Source of the DNA: Selenomonadaceae bacterium
Lineage (GTDB): Bacteria > Bacillota > Negativicutes > Selenomonadales > Selenomonadaceae
Direction of reading: 5' to 3'
Assembly (NCBI GenBank): GCA_017535925.1
Contig: JAFXTD010000038.1
Coordinates: 1 to 64,000, forward strand
DNA: 64,000 nucleotides
Shown: positions 61,521 through 64,000 of the stretch, in pieces
How positions within the stretch are numbered: the first letter of the stretch is position 1
Layout: each line of letters starts with the position of its first letter
The notes under the pieces: generated by a model
The model's input: the letters and a program-made list of their open reading frames with translations, nothing else
Databases searched by the model: none
What the model was told of the DNA's origin: nothing
Position numbers and translations under genes: made by a program

Positions 61521-62861
61521 ATGGATTTGGAAAATAAAAAAGTTTTGGTTATCGGCGCGGCGAGGAGCGGTATTGCGGCGGCGAAGATTGCAAAAAAATT
61601 CGGCGCGAACGTTATCTTGAGCGACGCCAAAGAAAATCTTGACGTGAACATTGCGGGCGTTGAAGTTCGCTTGGGCAAGCAGAACGAGGAACTTTTGAGC
61701 GGCGTCGATTTGATAATTGTTTCGCCCGCCGTCCCGATAAAAATTCCCGTGCTTAAGGCGGCACTCAAAAAAAATATTCCGATTATCAGCGAGGTCGAAC
61801 TTGCTTACGATTTGGCGAAGTCTCCTATTTGCGCGGTGACCGGCACCAACGGCAAGACCACGACCGTCACGTTGCTTGGGCTTCTGCTTAAAGAAAAATT
61901 TTCAAAGGTCGGTGTCGGCGGAAATATCGGCGTGCCCTTGAGTGAAGTTGCTTTGGAAGTCGGGGCGGGCGGATATTTGGCGGCAGAAATTTCAAGCTAT
62001 CAAATGGAGGCGACGAAAAATTTCAAGCCTCACATCAGCGCGATACTCAACGTCACGCCCGACCATTTGAAACGTCACGGCTCAATGGAAGTCTATCAGC
62101 TCATGAAAGAGAAAATTTTTTCTCAACAGACCGCCGAAGATTTTTTGATTCTGAATTACGACGACGAACGCACCCGCGAAATGATTGACCGCGCCGCTTG
62201 CAAAGTTCTTTACTTCAGCAGGCAACGCGCTCTTGCCGAAGGTGCATTTATAAAAAATAATTCGCTTGTCATAAAATTCAACGGCGAAGTTCACAAACTT
62301 TGCACGATTGACGAACTGGGAATCAAAGGCGGGCACAATGTCGAGAATGCTCTTGCCGCGTCGCTGATTGCGTTTTTAGCGGGTGTCGAAGCCGGCAAAA
62401 TTTCTTCCGTGCTGAAAAGTTTTCAAGGCGTCGAGCACAGGATTGAATTCGTCAAAGAAATTAACGGCGTGAAATATTACAACGACTCAAAGGCGACCAA
62501 CACCGATTCGGCGATTAAGGCTCTGGAAACTTTCGCGGGGCATATCGTTTTGATTGCCGGCGGCGACGACAAGGGCACCGACCTCACGGAATTTTTAAAT
62601 CTCGTCAAGGAGCGCGTCGATTGGCTGATTCTTGTCGGAGATGCTGCGGCAAGGTTCAAAGCTTGTGCGCTTGAAAAAAATTTCCCTGCCGAAAAAATTT
62701 TGGAGGCAGGCTACTCAATGGAACGCGCCGTCGAACTTGCCAAAGAAATTTCTCAACCTACGCAAGTCGTTTTGCTTAGTCCTGCCTGCGCGAGCTTCGA
62801 CATGTACAGCGACTTTGAGGAACGAGGGCGTGACTTCAAACGGATTGTTAGGGAGCTTTGA
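61521..62861 (+). CDS. murD: MurD, UDP-MurNAc-L-Ala-D-Glu ligase
   Basis: 446 residues from ATG 61521, eight bases after AAGGAG. VLVIGAARSGIAAAKIAKKFG, AVTGTNGKTTTVTLLGLLLKE, NVTPDHLKRHGSMEVY and YNDSKATNTDSAIKALE. Cytoplasmic step two of the stem-peptide pathway. Next expected gene ftsW is missing; an SMR transporter follows after one base. Confidence 0.95.
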   Translation: MDLENKKVLVIGAARSGIAAAKIAKKFGANVILSDAKENLDVNIAGVEVRLGKQNEELLSGVDLIIVSPAVPIKIPVLKAALKKNIPIISEVELAYDLAKSPICAVTGTNGKTTTVTLLGLLLKEKFSKVGVGGNIGVPLSEVALEVGAGGYLAAEISSYQMEATKNFKPHISAILNVTPDHLKRHGSMEVYQLMKEKIFSQQTAEDFLILNYDDERTREMIDRAACKVLYFSRQRALAEGAFIKNNSLVIKFNGEVHKLCTIDELGIKGGHNVENALAASLIAFLAGVEAGKISSVLKSFQGVEHRIEFVKEINGVKYYNDSKATNTDSAIKALETFAGHIVLIAGGDDKGTDLTEFLNLVKERVDWLILVGDAAARFKACALEKNFPAEKILEAGYSMERAVELAKEISQPTQVVLLSPACASFDMYSDFEERGRDFKRIVREL

Positions 62862-62862
62862 C

Positions 62863-63186
62863 ATGGGCTACGTTTATTTGGCGTTGGCGATTGTCTTGGA
62901 GCTTTGCGGCACGACTTGCATGAAATTATCGGACGGCTTCAACCAAAAATTTTTCGCGGCGGGCACGCTGATTTTTTACGGCGTATGTTTTTATTTCCTT
63001 ACCATGACGCTGAAGACTCTCGACTTGCATATTGCCTACGCGACTTGGGGCGGGCTTGGAATAATTCTTGCGGCAGTCATCGCCAAAATTTTTTTCCATG
63101 AAACCATTTCGACGCCGGGACTTATCGGAATAATTTTAATCGCCGTCGGCGTTGTGTTATGTAATTTTTTTGGAGCGAATCACTAA
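62863..63186 (+). CDS. Small multidrug resistance (EmrE-like) transporter
   Basis: 107 residues, four membrane helices. LALAIVLELCGTTCMKLSDG has the essential glutamate in helix 1; AYATWGGLGIILAAVIAKIFF is the helix 3 signature. YATWGGLG fits the drug-exporting (Qac-like) rather than the guanidinium group, though substrate calls are uncertain. GGGAG ahead, one base after the murD stop: fully embedded in the mur operon. Confidence 0.86.
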   Translation: MGYVYLALAIVLELCGTTCMKLSDGFNQKFFAAGTLIFYGVCFYFLTMTLKTLDLHIAYATWGGLGIILAAVIAKIFFHETISTPGLIGIILIAVGVVLCNFFGANH

Positions 63187-63423
63187 ATGAAAAGACGTGC
63201 CAAACTCGACGCGCCCTCTCATGGACAAAGATTTGACAAGTGCCCCACAAACTCGCCCACCGCCGCCGTTAGCGATGCCGCTTCATGGATAGCAACCAAT
63301 AACGGCACATGTTGCGTCCAAGCGGGATACTGCGGAAATCTTTGTCCAGAAAAAGTTTATCACGGGCGGCGGCTTGTGGCAAGAAAATTTTTTGACGACT
63401 TGAAGACAAGGAGACAAAAATAA
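63187..63423 (+). CDS. Small cysteine-containing hypothetical protein
   Basis: 78 residues, ATG immediately after the SMR stop; its TAA overlaps the next ATG (TAATG), which argues for coupled translation. It contains NNGTCCVQAGYCGNLCPEKVY. No family recognised. By position it could be the partner or toxin of the YgiT-like protein, perhaps decayed. Confidence 0.42.
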   Translation: MKRRAKLDAPSHGQRFDKCPTNSPTAAVSDAASWIATNNGTCCVQAGYCGNLCPEKVYHGRRLVARKFFDDLKTRRQK

Positions 63424-63650
63424 TGTGCATGTATTGCAAATGCGACGAATGGATTGATTCGTTCACCACTCATGTTGTAAATTACAAAAGTTGCTTAATC
63501 ATAATCAAAAATGTTCCTTGCGTAGAGTGCGTTCAATGCGGCGAAAAATATTATACCGATGAAACTGCGCAACAGTTGGATAAAATTGTTTCTGCCGCAA
63601 AAAAAATCGCGCAGGAAATTTCTGTAATTGATTATCGACAAGTAGCGTAA
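63423..63650 (+). CDS. YgiT-type zinc-finger protein (MqsA N-domain-like)
   Basis: 75 residues after AAGGAG. CMYC...CVQC zinc pairs with VVNYKSCLIIIKNVPCVEC between them, then YYTDETAQQLDKIVSAAKK. This is the small zinc antitoxin-like domain usually paired with a DUF4258-type or MqsR toxin; neither is recognisable beside it. Confidence 0.75.
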   Translation: MCMYCKCDEWIDSFTTHVVNYKSCLIIIKNVPCVECVQCGEKYYTDETAQQLDKIVSAAKKIAQEISVIDYRQVA

Positions 63651-63671
63651 CGTTTAAACGAAAGGCAATCC

Positions 63672-64000
63672 ATGAAAATAATCGTATCGGGCGGCGGCAC
63701 GGGCGGTCACATTTATCCCGCGCTCACGCTCATTGACGCAATCAAAAATAAAAAACCCGACGCGGAATTTTTATACGTCGGCACGGAAAAAGGTTTGGAA
63801 GCTGACATTGTTCCGAAGGCGGGCATAAATTTTACCGCGCTCAAGTTGGAAGGCGGGCTTGAACGTCGATTCACTTTGGAAAATATTTCTCGCGTTGCCA
63901 ATGCCGTTTGGAGCATCAAGCACGCCTCTGACGTTGTAAAAAATTTCAAACCAAATGCGGTCGTCGGGACGGGCGGCTACGTTTGCGGACCGATTCTTCT
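63672..64000 (+). CDS. murG: MurG, N-terminal part (runs off window)
   Basis: First 109 residues. KIIVSGGGTGGHIYPALTLIDA is the lipid-I/UDP-GlcNAc glycosyltransferase glycine loop, followed by EFLYVGTEKGLEADIVPKAG and VVGTGGYVCGPIL. Adds GlcNAc to lipid I at the membrane. Reading frame open at the right edge. Confidence 0.93.
   Translation, partial: MKIIVSGGGTGGHIYPALTLIDAIKNKKPDAEFLYVGTEKGLEADIVPKAGINFTALKLEGGLERRFTLENISRVANAVWSIKHASDVVKNFKPNAVVGTGGYVCGPIL

Overview
The window is a chromosomal stretch from an anaerobic, probably diderm Firmicute; Negativicutes/Selenomonadales is my best inference. The grounds are a split class I fumarase beside a three-subunit fumarate reductase/succinate dehydrogenase, two LctP lactate permeases, a DivIVA-SepF-YlmH-YggS division cluster, strong AAGGAGG ribosome sites, many TTG starts, a meso-DAP type MurE and PduO cobalamin chemistry. 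No rRNA, tRNA or CRISPR was seen.

Layout. 0.4-5.4 kb: fumarase alpha/beta and SdhC-A-B. 5.5-12.8 kb: a chaperone/GTPase module (GrpE-like protein, short Hsp70, a 1070-residue J-like/zinc-ribbon/FN3-like protein, a TRAFAC-type GTPase) carrying a decayed YoeB toxin-antitoxin pair. 13-21.7 kb: a leftward run yggS-sepF-ylmH-DUF697-like-divIVA-lspA-rluD-methyltransferase-lctP. 21.8-26.7 kb: UDP-glucose dehydrogenase, secA and a poly-C-containing FkbM methyltransferase. 28-30.2 kb: FabK-like, acpP, fabG. 30.2-33.4 kb: TPR protein, TetR regulator, UDP-galactopyranose mutase. 33.36-34.73 kb: four tandem convergent small-peptide/small-RNA modules, then a type IIG restriction-modification gene and an RTX metallopeptidase. 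39.7-44.3 kb: fructose PTS operon. 44.8-48 kb: second lactate permease, cobalamin adenosyltransferase, glycerate kinase. 48-52.2 kb: dnaG, rpoD, era. 52.2-55.6 kb: poly-C-containing glycosyltransferase, EAL protein, mutarotase-like protein. 55.6-64 kb: sucC, then murE-murF-hicA-hicB-mraY-murD-SMR-two small genes-murG.

Most striking: the array at 33.36-34.73 kb looks like four type I toxin-antitoxin units of Fst/par or TxpA/RatA architecture. Each has a 25-34 residue hydrophobic peptide gene with its own sigma-70 promoter and a ribosome site buried in a hairpin, facing a convergent RNA of about 105-115 nt with its own promoter. The pyrimidine segment of each RNA resembles the antisense of its own partner's ribosome site, so the units appear to have diverged together. 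In the third unit the RNA carries split antisense copies of the toxin start region.

Other themes: two glyco/methyl-transferase genes with C10 and C9 tracts in their first codons, where a one-base slip in either direction stops translation within a few codons; toxin-antitoxin genes inside the essential cell-wall cluster; at least nineteen loci of heptameric intergenic repeats, several invading coding sequence; and a roughly 200-250 bp MITE-like element in five copies, two with clear inverted ends flanked by TA.
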